This document shows positions 33,351 through 42,657 of a stretch of DNA of 64,000 bases, piece after piece (position 1 is the first letter of the stretch; every line of letters begins with the position of its first letter). Origin of the DNA: JAWKRB01 sp041389885 (GTDB taxonomy: Bacteria; Myxococcota_A; Polyangia; Polyangiales; Ga0077539). Below the pieces are notes generated by a model, which worked only from the letters and a program-made list of their open reading frames with translations, was not told the DNA's origin and did not search any database. The stretch is from contig JAWKRB010000028.1 of NCBI GenBank assembly GCA_041389885.1, forward strand, positions 1 through 64,000, written 5' to 3'. A program made the position numbers and the translations under genes.

Positions 33351-35186
33351 TCAGGCCCGCGCGCGCCCGGCGCTGCGCGGGCGGCGGCGCGCCAGGAGCG
33401 CGACCCCGACCGCGAGCAGCCACGCGCCGAACCGGCCGCGCGCGGGGCTTGCGGCGACGCCGCACTGGCAGCCGCTCCGCACCACGTCCTCGGCGCTCGA
33501 GCCGCCGTCGGCACCGCCGCCGTCGACGTCGCACTGGGGCGGGCAGCGCCCAAGCGGACGACACACGGCGCAGGGGTCCTCTCCGTCGTCGTAGCCGGGG
33601 GGCTCGAAGCCCTCGACCTCGGCGCGGGCCATGCCGCCGTCGGGCACGAAGTAGGGGTCCGCGTCGGTCGCGGGAACGTCCCCGACGGGCGGGAGATCCG
33701 CCGCGCTCGTCGCGTCGGCGGGGGGGATCGACGCGTCTTCGGGCAGCGGCGTCCAGCCGTCGGGGAGCGCGAAGCCCACGTCGGGCATCGCCGCGTCGAC
33801 CCCCGGCACCGGCCCCGCGTCCACGGGGGTGGGCGGCGGCTCGGTCGCGCCCACGCACCGCGCGGCGGAGCCCGAGGTCATCACGCAGCGCGCGCCCGCG
33901 GCGGCGCAGTCTTCCATCGCGACGGGGGCGCCGTCGCGGCAGCGCATGATCCTCCCGTTCGCGGCGCACACGCTGCTGTCGCCGCGGGTCGCGCGGCACT
34001 CGGGAAGCACGCAGCGCGCGCCCAGGTCGTCGCACTCCGCGCGGAGCCCCGCGCCGCACTCGCTCTGCGAGACCAGCGCGCCGTCGCGGCACCGCCCGAC
34101 GTGGTTGCCGAGCCAGCACGCGTCGTGCTCTCCGCGGTCGCGGCACGCGAAGAACGCGCAGCGCGCGCCGAGGCCGTCGCTCACGCAGCGCGAGCCGTAG
34201 GCGCCGCAGTCGCCCTGCGAGAGCAGCGCGCCGTTGCGGCAATGGCCGATGTATCTCCCTGCCCAGCAGGTGTCGCGCTCGCCCTGCGCGGGGCACGCGA
34301 AGAACACGCAGCGCGCGCCGAGGTCGTCGTTCACGCACCCCGCGCCGAAGGCTCCGCAGTCGCCCTGCGAGAGCAGCGCGCCGTTGCGGCAGTGGCCGAT
34401 GCGGCGGTCGAGCCAGCAGGTGTCGGCCTCGCCCTGGGCGGGGCACGCGAAGAACACGCAGCGCGGCCCGAGGTTGTCGCTCACGCAGCGCGCGCCGTAC
34501 GCCGCGCAGTTGCCGCGTCCGCAGTCTTCGCCGACGACCACGTCGCCGTCGCACCTGCGCTGGCAGGTCGTGGGAGGCGGCGCGCCCGCGGTGCCGCCCG
34601 TGCACGCCGTGCGATCCGCGGCCTGCAGCAGCGGAAAGGGATCGACGTCGTTGTTGTAGTTCCCGTCGCGGTGGACGTTGAAGTGCACATGCGGCGCGGT
34701 GCCCGTCGCGCCGGTGTTGCCCACGGTGCCGATGCGCTGGCCGGCCTGCACCCGCGCGCCGACGGTGATCCCCGGCTCGATGGTCGTGAGGTGGCCGAAG
34801 TAGTAGCTCCAGCCGCAGTCGTCCTCGATGGTGACGCGGTTGCCCGAGATCGACGACGCGACGCCCGAGCGCGTGACCCGCCCCGCGCGCACCGCGACCA
34901 CGGGGGCGCCGCGCGGCGCGAAGAGGTCGTTGCCGTGGTGGTCGCCGCCGTAGTCGGAGTTGTCGGGGCTGCCGCCGGGGTGCGGCGCGCAGGTGAAGTT
35001 GCTCCACGCGCGGTCGTAGCCGCCGTTGTGCGGCGCGGCGATGGGGTAGCGGTCGAGGCCGGGGTTGCAGGTCACCGGCAGGTGCGCGACCTGCGTCTCT
35101 TCGCCCCCGTCGTCGGCGACGCCGCCGCAGCGGGCGATCGCGACGACGCCGAGGAGCGCCCAGGAGAGTCGGCTCCGCTCACGCAT
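33351..35186 (-). CDS. Secreted M23 peptidase with Cys-rich repeats and MYXO-CTERM-like tail
   Basis: 611 aa with a lipoprotein-like start (LLGVVAIARCGG). Residues about 70-190 are an M23 LytM domain: HHGNDLFAP (HxxxD) and APHVHFNV (HxH) are the Zn ligands. Residues about 227-445 are five Cys-rich units, most 50 aa. A Pro/Asp/Ala linker follows, then the tail GCQCGVAASPARG, one helix (FGAWLLAVGVALLA) and RRRPRS, matching MYXO-CTERM sorting signals. M23 enzymes cut peptide bridges in peptidoglycan. Its ATG overlaps the TGA of the upstream peptidase gene by 8 bp. Confidence 0.88.
   Translation of the reverse strand: MRERSRLSWALLGVVAIARCGGVADDGGEETQVAHLPVTCNPGLDRYPIAAPHNGGYDRAWSNFTCAPHPGGSPDNSDYGGDHHGNDLFAPRGAPVVAVRAGRVTRSGVASSISGNRVTIEDDCGWSYYFGHLTTIEPGITVGARVQAGQRIGTVGNTGATGTAPHVHFNVHRDGNYNNDVDPFPLLQAADRTACTGGTAGAPPPTTCQRRCDGDVVVGEDCGRGNCAAYGARCVSDNLGPRCVFFACPAQGEADTCWLDRRIGHCRNGALLSQGDCGAFGAGCVNDDLGARCVFFACPAQGERDTCWAGRYIGHCRNGALLSQGDCGAYGSRCVSDGLGARCAFFACRDRGEHDACWLGNHVGRCRDGALVSQSECGAGLRAECDDLGARCVLPECRATRGDSSVCAANGRIMRCRDGAPVAMEDCAAAGARCVMTSGSAARCVGATEPPPTPVDAGPVPGVDAAMPDVGFALPDGWTPLPEDASIPPADATSAADLPPVGDVPATDADPYFVPDGGMARAEVEGFEPPGYDDGEDPCAVCRPLGRCPPQCDVDGGGADGGSSAEDVVRSGCQCGVAASPARGRFGAWLLAVGVALLARRRPRSAGRARA
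33850..34508 (-). repeat. Five tandem Cys-rich repeats, 150 bp each
   Basis: Units begin at C codons at 34508, 34358, 34208, 34058 and 33908 (the last is partial). Copies one and two share stretches with one mismatch in 48 bp (34204-34251 against 34354-34401). Each 50-aa unit has the form C-x3-(G)-x-RC...LGARCVFFAC...CW...GHCRNGALLSQ, so duplication is recent in DNA terms. Confidence 0.85.
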
Positions 35187-37485
35187 CGCCGCAGCGTACC
35201 CGATCGCGCCGCCGCCGGAGCGCGCCCAGCGCGACCAGCGCCGCGAGCCAGGGAGCGCCTCGGCGCGTCGCCGCGGGAGACGCGCCCGCGCGGCAGGTGC
35301 AGCCCTGCTCGTCGACGACCTCGCCGCCGAGGTCCTCCGACGCGGCCGCGGCGTCTCCCGCGACGGTCACCGCGGCGTCGTCGGTCGCGACATCGCGCTG
35401 CGCGGCAGGCGCATCGGCGACGACGACGTCGCGCGCGGCGGCCGCGTCGAGGGCGACCCCCGCGTCGAGGGCGACCCCCGCGTCGGTTCCGACGGGCATG
35501 TCGTCGCCGTCGTCGCCGGGATCGGGCGTCGGCGGCGCGGGCGTCGTCGGACCCGCGCCCGTCGGGACCCAGAGCCCCTGGAGGTCCACCACGAGGTGCG
35601 CGCGGGCGCTGGAGAAGACGCACACCGCGCCGCCGCCGAGGCCCGCGTTCACCAGGGTGCTCCGCACGACGTCGGCGGTGAAGTTCAGCGACGAGGTCGG
35701 GGGCACCGCGCCGCCGCAGGGGAACACGCTGAGAAATCCCGGCTCGCTCGCGCCCAGCGCCACGACGTTGAGCGTCGCCGCGCCGACGTTCGCGGGGGCG
35801 CCGGGGAGCGACTGGAGCGGCAGCTCGATCACCTGCCGCGCCGCGAGCCGCCCGGTGTACGGGGTCGCGGTCCCGCGGGTGTCGAGCAGGCGCTGGGGCG
35901 CGACGGCGCGGTACGCGAGGGCGCCCGTCGGCGAGAGGTAGCCCGACACGTCGACGACGACGTCGGTGTCTGCGAGCGAGACCACGCACAGACGCCCGCC
36001 GCCGAGCGGAGACACGAAGGCGTTGGAGGCCGCCCCGCTCGCGGAGTAATTCACCACGCTGCTCGTCGGCGGGGTGGTCCCGCACGCGAAGACCCTGAGA
36101 AAGCCCAGGGCGTCGCGGGGGACCGCGGTGATCGTGCCCAGCACCCCCGTCGCGCCCGCCGGCGCCCGCGCGTCGATCTCGCGGATCTCATTGCCGCGCA
36201 GAGCGATCGACGCCGAGCGGGTGTCGTAGATCCGCGTCGGCGGGACGAGCGTGAGGGCGGCGCCCGTCGGCGCGAAGTCGGCGAAGACGTCGCCGACGAG
36301 GTGCGCCTCGTTGAGGGTCGAGAGCGACACGCCCGAGCCGCGCCCGAGGGGAATCACCGCGGCGTTGGCGCGCACGTCGTCCTGCCCGTAGTTCAGCGAC
36401 GAGGTCTCGGGGCGCGGATCCCCCTCGGACCACGCGGTGACGAACCCGGGCGCCGTGGAGAGCGCCGTGAGGTTCATCCACACCGCGCGCGCGCCCGCCG
36501 CGAGCCCCGCGCCGGACCAGTCGCGGAGGTTGGCGACCTCCCCCGCGGCGAGGGGCCCCGTGGCGCCGCCGCGAACGAGCCTCGCGCTCTCGGCGGGCGT
36601 GCGGGTGTCGAAGCGCCGCGAGGGCGTGAGCAGGTGAACGCGCAGCGGGTCGGTGAGTACCCTCAGCGTGGGGCGCGGCGCGTTGGGCACCCGCGTCGCC
36701 GTCCCGGGCTCGGGGGGCGGCGGCGGGCCGCAGCGCACGGGCGCGGCGACGCAGGTCGCGCCGGTGGCCGCGCACTCGACGGCGGAGCAGTCGGCGAGCA
36801 CCGCGCGGGTGCCGTCGCACCGGGGCGTGCAGCCCGTGCCCGCGGAGGCGCCCGAGGTGAAGAAGGTGGTGCGCCGCGCGGCGCCGTCGACGCTGAGCTC
36901 CACGTGGATGTGGTCGGTGTGCGGGAGAGAGTTCGAGCCGAGGGGCCCGAAGCCGCGCTCGCCGTTCCAGTACGAGCGGTCCCACACCACGCGCTGCACG
37001 CCGACGTACTCGGCGTTCTCGACGAGCCAGTTGGCGACCTGGTCGCCGAGGGTGTTGTCGGCGTCCCCGCGGTCCATCGGGACCATCAGGTCGATGGCGC
37101 GCCCGAGGGAGTGCACCGACAGCTTCGGCACCGAGGTCGTCGCGCTGTTCTGTCGGCAGCAGTACGTCCCCCCCGCGCGCAGAAAGGACCACCGCCGGCG
37201 CAGGTACGCGTCGAGCTCGCGGGTGCCCGGCAGCGCCGCCATGCACGCCGGGTGCGTGCACGAGCACGCGAAGGCGTTGCTCGACGTGCAGCGCCCGAGG
37301 GGCGACACCGCGGGAGGGTCCACCACGCTCACGTGCTGCGTGGCCGCGATGGCCTGCGTCGACGCGGGGGCGATCCAGCGGCCGGCGATGGCCATCGGCG
37401 AAGCGACCTGCTCGACCGACCCGTCGGCGCACCCCGCGAGGGCCGCCGCGACGCCGAGAACCCACCGCGAGGAGCGTGCGCGCAT
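35179..37485 (-). CDS. Secreted M15/ARB-07466-like peptidase with beta repeats and MYXO-CTERM-like tail
   Basis: 768 aa from the ATG at 37485, which gives a lipoprotein signal (WVLGVAAALAGC). Residues about 60-215 form a Zn peptidase-like domain: SVHSLGRAIDLMVPMD, then DRSYWNGERGFGPL and LPHTDHIHVELS, the H...D...HxH pattern of ARB-07466/M15-like enzymes. Residues about 290-660 hold beta-sandwich repeats marked by RLLDTR and PTSSLNFTADVVRS-type strands, a module shared with actinobacterial secreted proteins. A Pro/Asp linker and GCTCRAGASP, helix, RRRR tail follow. It is the first gene of a coupled pair; overlap of 8 bp with the M23 gene suggests one transcript and joint action on the wall. 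Confidence 0.85.
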   Translation of the reverse strand: MRARSSRWVLGVAAALAGCADGSVEQVASPMAIAGRWIAPASTQAIAATQHVSVVDPPAVSPLGRCTSSNAFACSCTHPACMAALPGTRELDAYLRRRWSFLRAGGTYCCRQNSATTSVPKLSVHSLGRAIDLMVPMDRGDADNTLGDQVANWLVENAEYVGVQRVVWDRSYWNGERGFGPLGSNSLPHTDHIHVELSVDGAARRTTFFTSGASAGTGCTPRCDGTRAVLADCSAVECAATGATCVAAPVRCGPPPPPEPGTATRVPNAPRPTLRVLTDPLRVHLLTPSRRFDTRTPAESARLVRGGATGPLAAGEVANLRDWSGAGLAAGARAVWMNLTALSTAPGFVTAWSEGDPRPETSSLNYGQDDVRANAAVIPLGRGSGVSLSTLNEAHLVGDVFADFAPTGAALTLVPPTRIYDTRSASIALRGNEIREIDARAPAGATGVLGTITAVPRDALGFLRVFACGTTPPTSSVVNYSASGAASNAFVSPLGGGRLCVVSLADTDVVVDVSGYLSPTGALAYRAVAPQRLLDTRGTATPYTGRLAARQVIELPLQSLPGAPANVGAATLNVVALGASEPGFLSVFPCGGAVPPTSSLNFTADVVRSTLVNAGLGGGAVCVFSSARAHLVVDLQGLWVPTGAGPTTPAPPTPDPGDDGDDMPVGTDAGVALDAGVALDAAAARDVVVADAPAAQRDVATDDAAVTVAGDAAAASEDLGGEVVDEQGCTCRAGASPAATRRGAPWLAALVALGALRRRRDRVRCGDA

Positions 37486-37526
37486 CGCCGCATCGTCTCG
37501 CCTCGACGGCGCGGATGGCAAGCGGC

Positions 37527-39083
37527 TCACTCCGGGTGCGCCGCGGCGAGGTGGTAGACCGCGCGGTGCGCGTGGTGCCCGAGGGCCTCGACCCATCGCA
37601 TCGCCTCGAGCTGCGCGAGGGCGTCGGCGGGAGGGAGCCCCTCGGCCACCGCCCGGTCCATCACCCGCGCGCGCTCGACGCGCCTGCGGTCGACCAGCAC
37701 CGCGGCGATGCCCGCGAGGGCGTCTTCGGGGGGCCGCGCGCGGCCCTCGACCCAGGGCGCGAGGCCCTCCAGCGCCGCGGCGAGGTCGTCGAGCCAGGGC
37801 CTCAGCGCCGGGCTGCCCAGCGCGGTCGCGAACTCATCCGGCTTGTGCAGCGCCACGACGATCTGCTCGAGGTGCTCGATGGCGTGGAGCGCGTCGGCGT
37901 GCCGCGCGTGCAGCCCGGGGGTCGAGTGCCCCGACTGCACGCTCCCCATGAAGGAGCTCAGCGCGTCGAGGGCGTCTCGCAGGCCGTCGAGCTCGCGCTG
38001 CGCCCCCGCGTCGTCGTCGCCGAGGCGCGCGCGCAGGCACACGCCCACGCGCAGCAGGCACTCCTCGAGCGTCGCGCGCGCGGCCTCGACGGCCACCGAC
38101 GCGACCCCGGCCACGGAGCGGTCGAGGCGCCGCGTGAGCGCCGCGCCCCGGTCGGGGACCACGCGCTCGACCAGGGCGGCGAAGCGCGGCAGCGCCGGGA
38201 GCACCAGCGCCACGCCCAGCAGGTTGAAGCCCGTGTGAAACGCCGCGAGGGCCGTCGCCGCGTCGCGCCCCTCGGTCACCCGCCGCAGGAGCGCGAGGAA
38301 GACGGGCAGCGCGGCGAAGGCCACGAGCCCCGTGAGCAGGTTGAACAGCACGTGCGCGAGGGCCGTGCGCCGCGCGGCGACCGAGGCGCCCACCGAGGCC
38401 ACCAGGGCCGTGACGGTGGTGCCGACGTTCTGCCCCACGACCATGGCCGCGGCGAGGTCGAGGGTGATCACCCCCGCGCCGAGGGCGGTGAGGGTCATCG
38501 CCACCGCGGCGCTCGACGACTGCATCACCACGGTCATCACCACGCCGACGAGGGTCATCCACAGGCGCGCGGCGAAGGTGCCCTGCGGGAGGCTGCTCAG
38601 GTCGACGCGGGCGGCGACGTCGCGCATGGCGACCTGGAGCCCGTCGATGCCCACGAACACGAGGCCGAAGCCCGCCAGCGCGAGGCCCGCGGAGGCCACG
38701 CGGCGACGACCGCCGAGGCGCAGCAGCGCGCCCACGCCGACCACCGGGAGCGCGAAGGCGGCGAGGTTCACGCGCAGCCCGAGGAGCGAGACGATCCAGC
38801 CCGTGCTGGTGGTGCCGAGGTTCGCGCCGAGCACGATCCCCACCGCGCGGGGAAAGGTCAGCAGCCCCGCGGAGACGAAGCCGATGGTGGTGAGGGTGGT
38901 GGCGCTCGACGACTGCACCAGCGCGGTGACCGCGGCGCCGGTGAGCAGGGCGCGCAGGGGGCCGCCGGTCAGTCGACCGAGCACCCGGCGCAGCGCGTCG
39001 CCCGCGAGCTGCTTGAGCCCCTCGGTGAGCAGCGACATGCCCAGCAGAAAGAGCCCGACACCGCCGAGGAGCTGCGACCACAC
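37527..39083 (-). CDS. Na/Pi symporter family protein with PhoU-like tail
   Basis: 518 aa, GTG start. Two inverted halves each contain the QSSS signature (ALVQSSSATTLTTIGF and TVVMQSSSAAVAMTLTA) and a GxNxGTT motif (GANLGTTSTGW, GQNVGTTVTALV), diagnostic of the Na/Pi cotransporter II family (NptA/YjbB). About eight to nine membrane helices. The C-terminal 190 residues are helical and PhoU-like. It should import phosphate with sodium. TACCCT lies 7 nt before the start; the gene is followed by the peptidase pair on the same strand. Confidence 0.9.
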   Translation of the reverse strand: MWSQLLGGVGLFLLGMSLLTEGLKQLAGDALRRVLGRLTGGPLRALLTGAAVTALVQSSSATTLTTIGFVSAGLLTFPRAVGIVLGANLGTTSTGWIVSLLGLRVNLAAFALPVVGVGALLRLGGRRRVASAGLALAGFGLVFVGIDGLQVAMRDVAARVDLSSLPQGTFAARLWMTLVGVVMTVVMQSSSAAVAMTLTALGAGVITLDLAAAMVVGQNVGTTVTALVASVGASVAARRTALAHVLFNLLTGLVAFAALPVFLALLRRVTEGRDAATALAAFHTGFNLLGVALVLPALPRFAALVERVVPDRGAALTRRLDRSVAGVASVAVEAARATLEECLLRVGVCLRARLGDDDAGAQRELDGLRDALDALSSFMGSVQSGHSTPGLHARHADALHAIEHLEQIVVALHKPDEFATALGSPALRPWLDDLAAALEGLAPWVEGRARPPEDALAGIAAVLVDRRRVERARVMDRAVAEGLPPADALAQLEAMRWVEALGHHAHRAVYHLAAAHPE

Positions 39084-39090
39084 GCGCGCC

Positions 39091-39096
39091 AGGGTA
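39091..39096 (-). promoter_or_regulatory. -10-like TACCCT next to the Na/Pi symporter start
   Basis: Read leftwards, TACCCT ends 7 nt before the GTG at 39083. Lies in the 51-bp gap after the radical SAM gene, so the symporter is probably transcribed on its own. Confidence 0.5.
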
Positions 39097-39134
39097 GCTG
39101 AAAGCTCACGCGGCGGCGCGCGCGGGGCGAGCCC

Positions 39135-40703
39135 TCACACCGGCGTGCGCAGCGCGTCCATCACGGCGCGCACCCCCGCGATGAGCTCCGGGGTCTTCGC
39201 GGGCTCGGGCGCGCCCAGGCGGTAGCTCCCGCGCACCGCGCTCTGCGCGACGGCGACGCTCACCTCGACCACGCCCCCCGCGGCGTCTTCGAAGCCCATG
39301 GTCGCGTCGCGCCCGCCCTCCCCCACGCGCACCTCGCGCCAGCGCAGCGCGCCGAAGGGCGCCCTCGCCCGCAGACGCGAGAGGCACGCGTAGATCTTCG
39401 GGTCGAGCGAGGCGCCGCCCAGCGCGTCGTCGGCCACCGGGTGCACCACCGAGCAGCGCGCCGCCGAGGTCATGCGCGCGAAGAGCGCGCGCAGCGCCGC
39501 GAGCGCCTCGGGGCCGCCCTGGTTGCACCGAATCACCTGCAGCGCAAAGAGATCAGTCGCGGCCACGCCCCCCTCGGAGGGGCGCCGCAGGGCGAGCTCC
39601 AGCGCCTCGCCGCGGTCGCCCTCCAGGGAGATCACCCACTCGTGCTCGCGGTCGTGCTCGACGAAGGAGGCGCGGGTGAAGGGCGCGGGGAGGGTGCAGC
39701 CGCGCAGCGCGTCGACGAAGGGCGCGGTGTGCAGGGTGAAGAGACGTCGCGCGGTGTCGATCTGGAGCAGGCGCTCGCGCGACACGGGGACGAACTCGTC
39801 CATGCCGTAGAACTCGGTGTATTTCTCGTACACGCCGGCGCAGCGCGCGTCGAAGGCGCAGGCGCCGCAGGCGTCTCGCTTCACCTTGTCGCGGGCCTTG
39901 ACCTCGTATTTGTCCCAGGCCTCGGAGAGCCGGTCGTGCTCGTCGATGGCGACGGTGAGGGTGGCGTTGCCGTCGTGGTGGATCCAGGGCGCGAGCTGCG
40001 GCGCGATGCAGAAGGGCAGGTTGCCGACGTTGACGTCGACGCCCTCGGAGAAGCCCGCGACCATCGCCTCGAGCGCCGGCACCATGTCGCTGTACCTCGG
40101 GATGCTGTCGCGCAGCTCGTCGTCGGTGCGCACGCCCGCGTCGCGCGGGCGCATCATGTCGAGGTGCACCTGCCACACGCCGTAGGGCTCCAGCAGCTTC
40201 GGAAAGTCGGCGACGGACGCGTAGTTCGACTTCACCACGCACATGTTCACCGAGACCTTCTGGCCGCGCTCCTTGAGGTGGATCAGGGTCTGCCGCAGGC
40301 GCCCGAAGGAGCCGAGCTTCTTCGTCGTGCGCTCGTGCGCGAGGGCGTTGCCGCCCTGAAACGACAGGCGCCACGCGAAGCGCCCGCCCGTCGCCAGCAC
40401 CTCGTCGATGAACTCTCCCCGCGCGGTCTTCGCGCCGTTGGTGAAGATCACCACCTCGTCGTACCCAAGCCGCACGGCCTCGCGCACGCAGGTCATGAAC
40501 TCGGGCTGCAGCGTGGGCTCGCCGCCGAGGAAGGTCACCTTGCGCAGGCCCGACGCGTAGCCCTCGCGGATGCGCTCCAGCAGCGGCTCGGCCTCGAGGG
40601 GAAAGGCGTCGCGGTTCGCCGTGCGCTGCCCGCTCACGCAGAACACGCAGCGGTTGTTGCACATGTGCCCGAGCTGGATCTCGTACTGCTTGTCAGGCTC
40701 CAC
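39135..40703 (-). CDS. Radical SAM protein with SPASM-like Cys cluster
   Basis: 522 aa. Cluster motif C15-N-N-R-C19-V-F-C22 with FLGGEPTLQP (GGE, SAM binding) at about 57-66, and a TIM-barrel radical SAM domain to about 260. Residues about 275-310 hold CGACAFDARCAGVYEKYTEF plus YGMDEFVP, a CxxCx5C auxiliary-cluster motif as in SPASM/twitch proteins. The C-terminal 200 residues are a separate domain with no recognised motif. Its ATG overlaps the stop of the partner gene by 11 bp. Radical SAM-SPASM enzymes typically modify peptides or build cofactors; substrate unknown here. Confidence 0.9.
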   Translation of the reverse strand: MEPDKQYEIQLGHMCNNRCVFCVSGQRTANRDAFPLEAEPLLERIREGYASGLRKVTFLGGEPTLQPEFMTCVREAVRLGYDEVVIFTNGAKTARGEFIDEVLATGGRFAWRLSFQGGNALAHERTTKKLGSFGRLRQTLIHLKERGQKVSVNMCVVKSNYASVADFPKLLEPYGVWQVHLDMMRPRDAGVRTDDELRDSIPRYSDMVPALEAMVAGFSEGVDVNVGNLPFCIAPQLAPWIHHDGNATLTVAIDEHDRLSEAWDKYEVKARDKVKRDACGACAFDARCAGVYEKYTEFYGMDEFVPVSRERLLQIDTARRLFTLHTAPFVDALRGCTLPAPFTRASFVEHDREHEWVISLEGDRGEALELALRRPSEGGVAATDLFALQVIRCNQGGPEALAALRALFARMTSAARCSVVHPVADDALGGASLDPKIYACLSRLRARAPFGALRWREVRVGEGGRDATMGFEDAAGGVVEVSVAVAQSAVRGSYRLGAPEPAKTPELIAGVRAVMDALRTPV

Positions 40704-42651
40704 GGCGCGGCTCCCCTTCGCGGCGAACGCGGAGCTGCACGAGCCCCTCGGGGCGCGGGAGCGCGGCGTTCATCCTCGCCCCCTCGGGGATCATCGCCTC
40801 GATGTCGGCGGTGAAGGGCTTGATCTCGTCGGCGCCGTAGGTCTCGACGTAGAGCTTGCGCACGCCGAGGCACCAGGGGTCGAAGCTGCACGAGCGGCAG
40901 GCCTCGGGCTTGTGAAACTGCTCGTCGTGGTCGGCCGAGCGGTAGATGTTCCCGAGGTTCTGCGCGTAGTAGCGCATGTCGCCGTCGAGCATGCACGGGG
41001 GGTAGCCGCCCTGGCCGATCATGCCGCCGAAGCCCACGCGGGTCTCGATGCAGTAGTCGAGCGCCTGCTGCATGAAGGGCTTGATCTCGCTGAACGTGGG
41101 CATCACCCAGGTGTAGACGAGGTCGCTGATCGGCTGCGCGATGCCGAAGCACACGCTGAGGTGCCCCTCGTCTTCGGGGAAGGTCTCGCGGAGAAACCTC
41201 ACCGTGTCGGGGAGCTCGGCGAAGTTCGACTTGGTGATGACGTGCGCGACCTGGGTGAGGATCCCGAGGCGGCGAAAGTTGTGCATCGCCGCGAGGGTCT
41301 TGGGGAAGGCCCCCGGCAGGCGGGTGATGCGGTCGGAGTGCGCGGGGTCGATGGAGTGCAGCGAGAAGGTGACCTTGTTGAGCCCGGCCTCGACGAGGGT
41401 GCGCGCGTAGTTCAGGTCGGCCGCGCGCACGCCGTTGGACTGCATCTCGATGGTGCGAAAGCCCAGCGCCCGCGCCCGGGCGATGAAGTCCGCGAGCTGC
41501 GGGTGGAGCGTGGGCTCGCCGCCCGAGAGCACCAGGTGGTCGAGGTTGCGCGCCGCGAGCGCCTCGATGTCGGCCAGCACGCGCTCGGCGGGAAAGTCCG
41601 GCACCGTGCGGTCGACGAAGCAGAACGCGCACGACATGTTGCAGTGGCCGTTGATGCGAATCAGCGAGCGGCCGTTGCTCTCGCCGTCGTTGTCGAAGGC
41701 CGCGACGTTGCTGAAGTCTTTGTGCTCCAGGTCGTTGATGCGCTTGAGGCGCCAGTTCATCGAGGTCTCGAGGGGCACCGCGCGCAGCTCCTCGTCGCCG
41801 AAGGCCTCGAGGTACGCGGGCTCCACGCCGGGGCACGACTGCGCGAGGGAGCACGCCTCGCACGCGTCCACGCGCACAAAGGTCTCCTCGCGGGAGCGGC
41901 CCTTGCGGAGCCAGTCCATGCGGTCGAAGAGCACCGTGCCGTAGCCGTCGAGGGCGCCGTCGGTGGCGCAGGGGAGCACGCCGCGGCGCGAGGCGAAGCC
42001 GTACTCCACGCGGCTGCGGCGGCAGCGGTCGAAGATCCCCCCGGCGAGGCGCGCGACCTCGCCGTAGCGCAGCAGCACCTTGCGCAGCGCCGCGGGCACC
42101 TCGCTCACCTCGGGCACCGCGAGCAGAAACGCGCGCACGCCTCCGGGCAGCGCGAGGAGCCACTCGAAGAGGGGCACGAGGTCCTGCTCGGTCCACTTCA
42201 GCACCGGCACGGAGACGTAGAGCGGGATGCCCGAGGCCGCCGCGCGGCGCAGCCCCTCCATCGCGGGGAGAAAGCCCTCGGGGTCGGCCATCACGTGCTC
42301 GTGCACCCGCTTGCGAATGCCCCCGCACACCGTGAACACCTTCTCGACCCCGGCCTCGCGCAGCCGCTCGAGGGCGCCCTCTCGCGCGAGCGAGGGCGCG
42401 TCGCACTCCGCCGAGACGTGCTGGATCCCCTTGCGCCGCAGGGCCTCCGACACGCGCTCGAAGCCCGGGTGGTCGAGGGGCCCGTCGGCGAGGAGCAGGC
42501 GCTTGAGCCGCGCGGGGTCGAGGGCGTCGACCTCGGCGAGGAGCGACTCGACGGGCACCGGCGCGCGCGAGTCGCGCCACGAGGGCGTGCAGAAGCGGTA
42601 CTCCAGCCGGTCGCCCGTGAAGAAGGTCAGCCTCGCTTCGGTGCCGCTCAT
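40693..42651 (-). CDS. Double-module radical SAM protein (degenerate N-half, active C-half)
   Basis: 652 aa. The C-terminal half has C337-N-M-S-C341-A-F-C344 with LSGGEPTLHPQ (GGE) and ends with CRSCSFDPWCLGVRKLYVET plus YGADEIKPF. The N-terminal half has barrel-like strands (ALRRKGIQHVSAE, VEKVFTVCGG, IPLYVSVPVLKW) and its own CEACSLAQSCPGVEPAYLEA plus FGDEEL, but only one Cys (RFCTPSW) where CxxxCxxC would be. So it looks like two fused radical SAM-SPASM-like modules, the first having lost its cluster. It overlaps the next gene by 11 bp. Extended -10 TGCTAGATT is 6 nt before the ATG. Confidence 0.9.
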   Translation of the reverse strand: MSGTEARLTFFTGDRLEYRFCTPSWRDSRAPVPVESLLAEVDALDPARLKRLLLADGPLDHPGFERVSEALRRKGIQHVSAECDAPSLAREGALERLREAGVEKVFTVCGGIRKRVHEHVMADPEGFLPAMEGLRRAAASGIPLYVSVPVLKWTEQDLVPLFEWLLALPGGVRAFLLAVPEVSEVPAALRKVLLRYGEVARLAGGIFDRCRRSRVEYGFASRRGVLPCATDGALDGYGTVLFDRMDWLRKGRSREETFVRVDACEACSLAQSCPGVEPAYLEAFGDEELRAVPLETSMNWRLKRINDLEHKDFSNVAAFDNDGESNGRSLIRINGHCNMSCAFCFVDRTVPDFPAERVLADIEALAARNLDHLVLSGGEPTLHPQLADFIARARALGFRTIEMQSNGVRAADLNYARTLVEAGLNKVTFSLHSIDPAHSDRITRLPGAFPKTLAAMHNFRRLGILTQVAHVITKSNFAELPDTVRFLRETFPEDEGHLSVCFGIAQPISDLVYTWVMPTFSEIKPFMQQALDYCIETRVGFGGMIGQGGYPPCMLDGDMRYYAQNLGNIYRSADHDEQFHKPEACRSCSFDPWCLGVRKLYVETYGADEIKPFTADIEAMIPEGARMNAALPRPEGLVQLRVRREGEPRRGA

Positions 42652-42657
42652 GCGCGA

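Noticed and set aside
34059..34508. CRISPR-like array
   Set aside because: The regular 150-bp repeats are codon-phased Cys-rich protein repeats, not short repeats with unique spacers.
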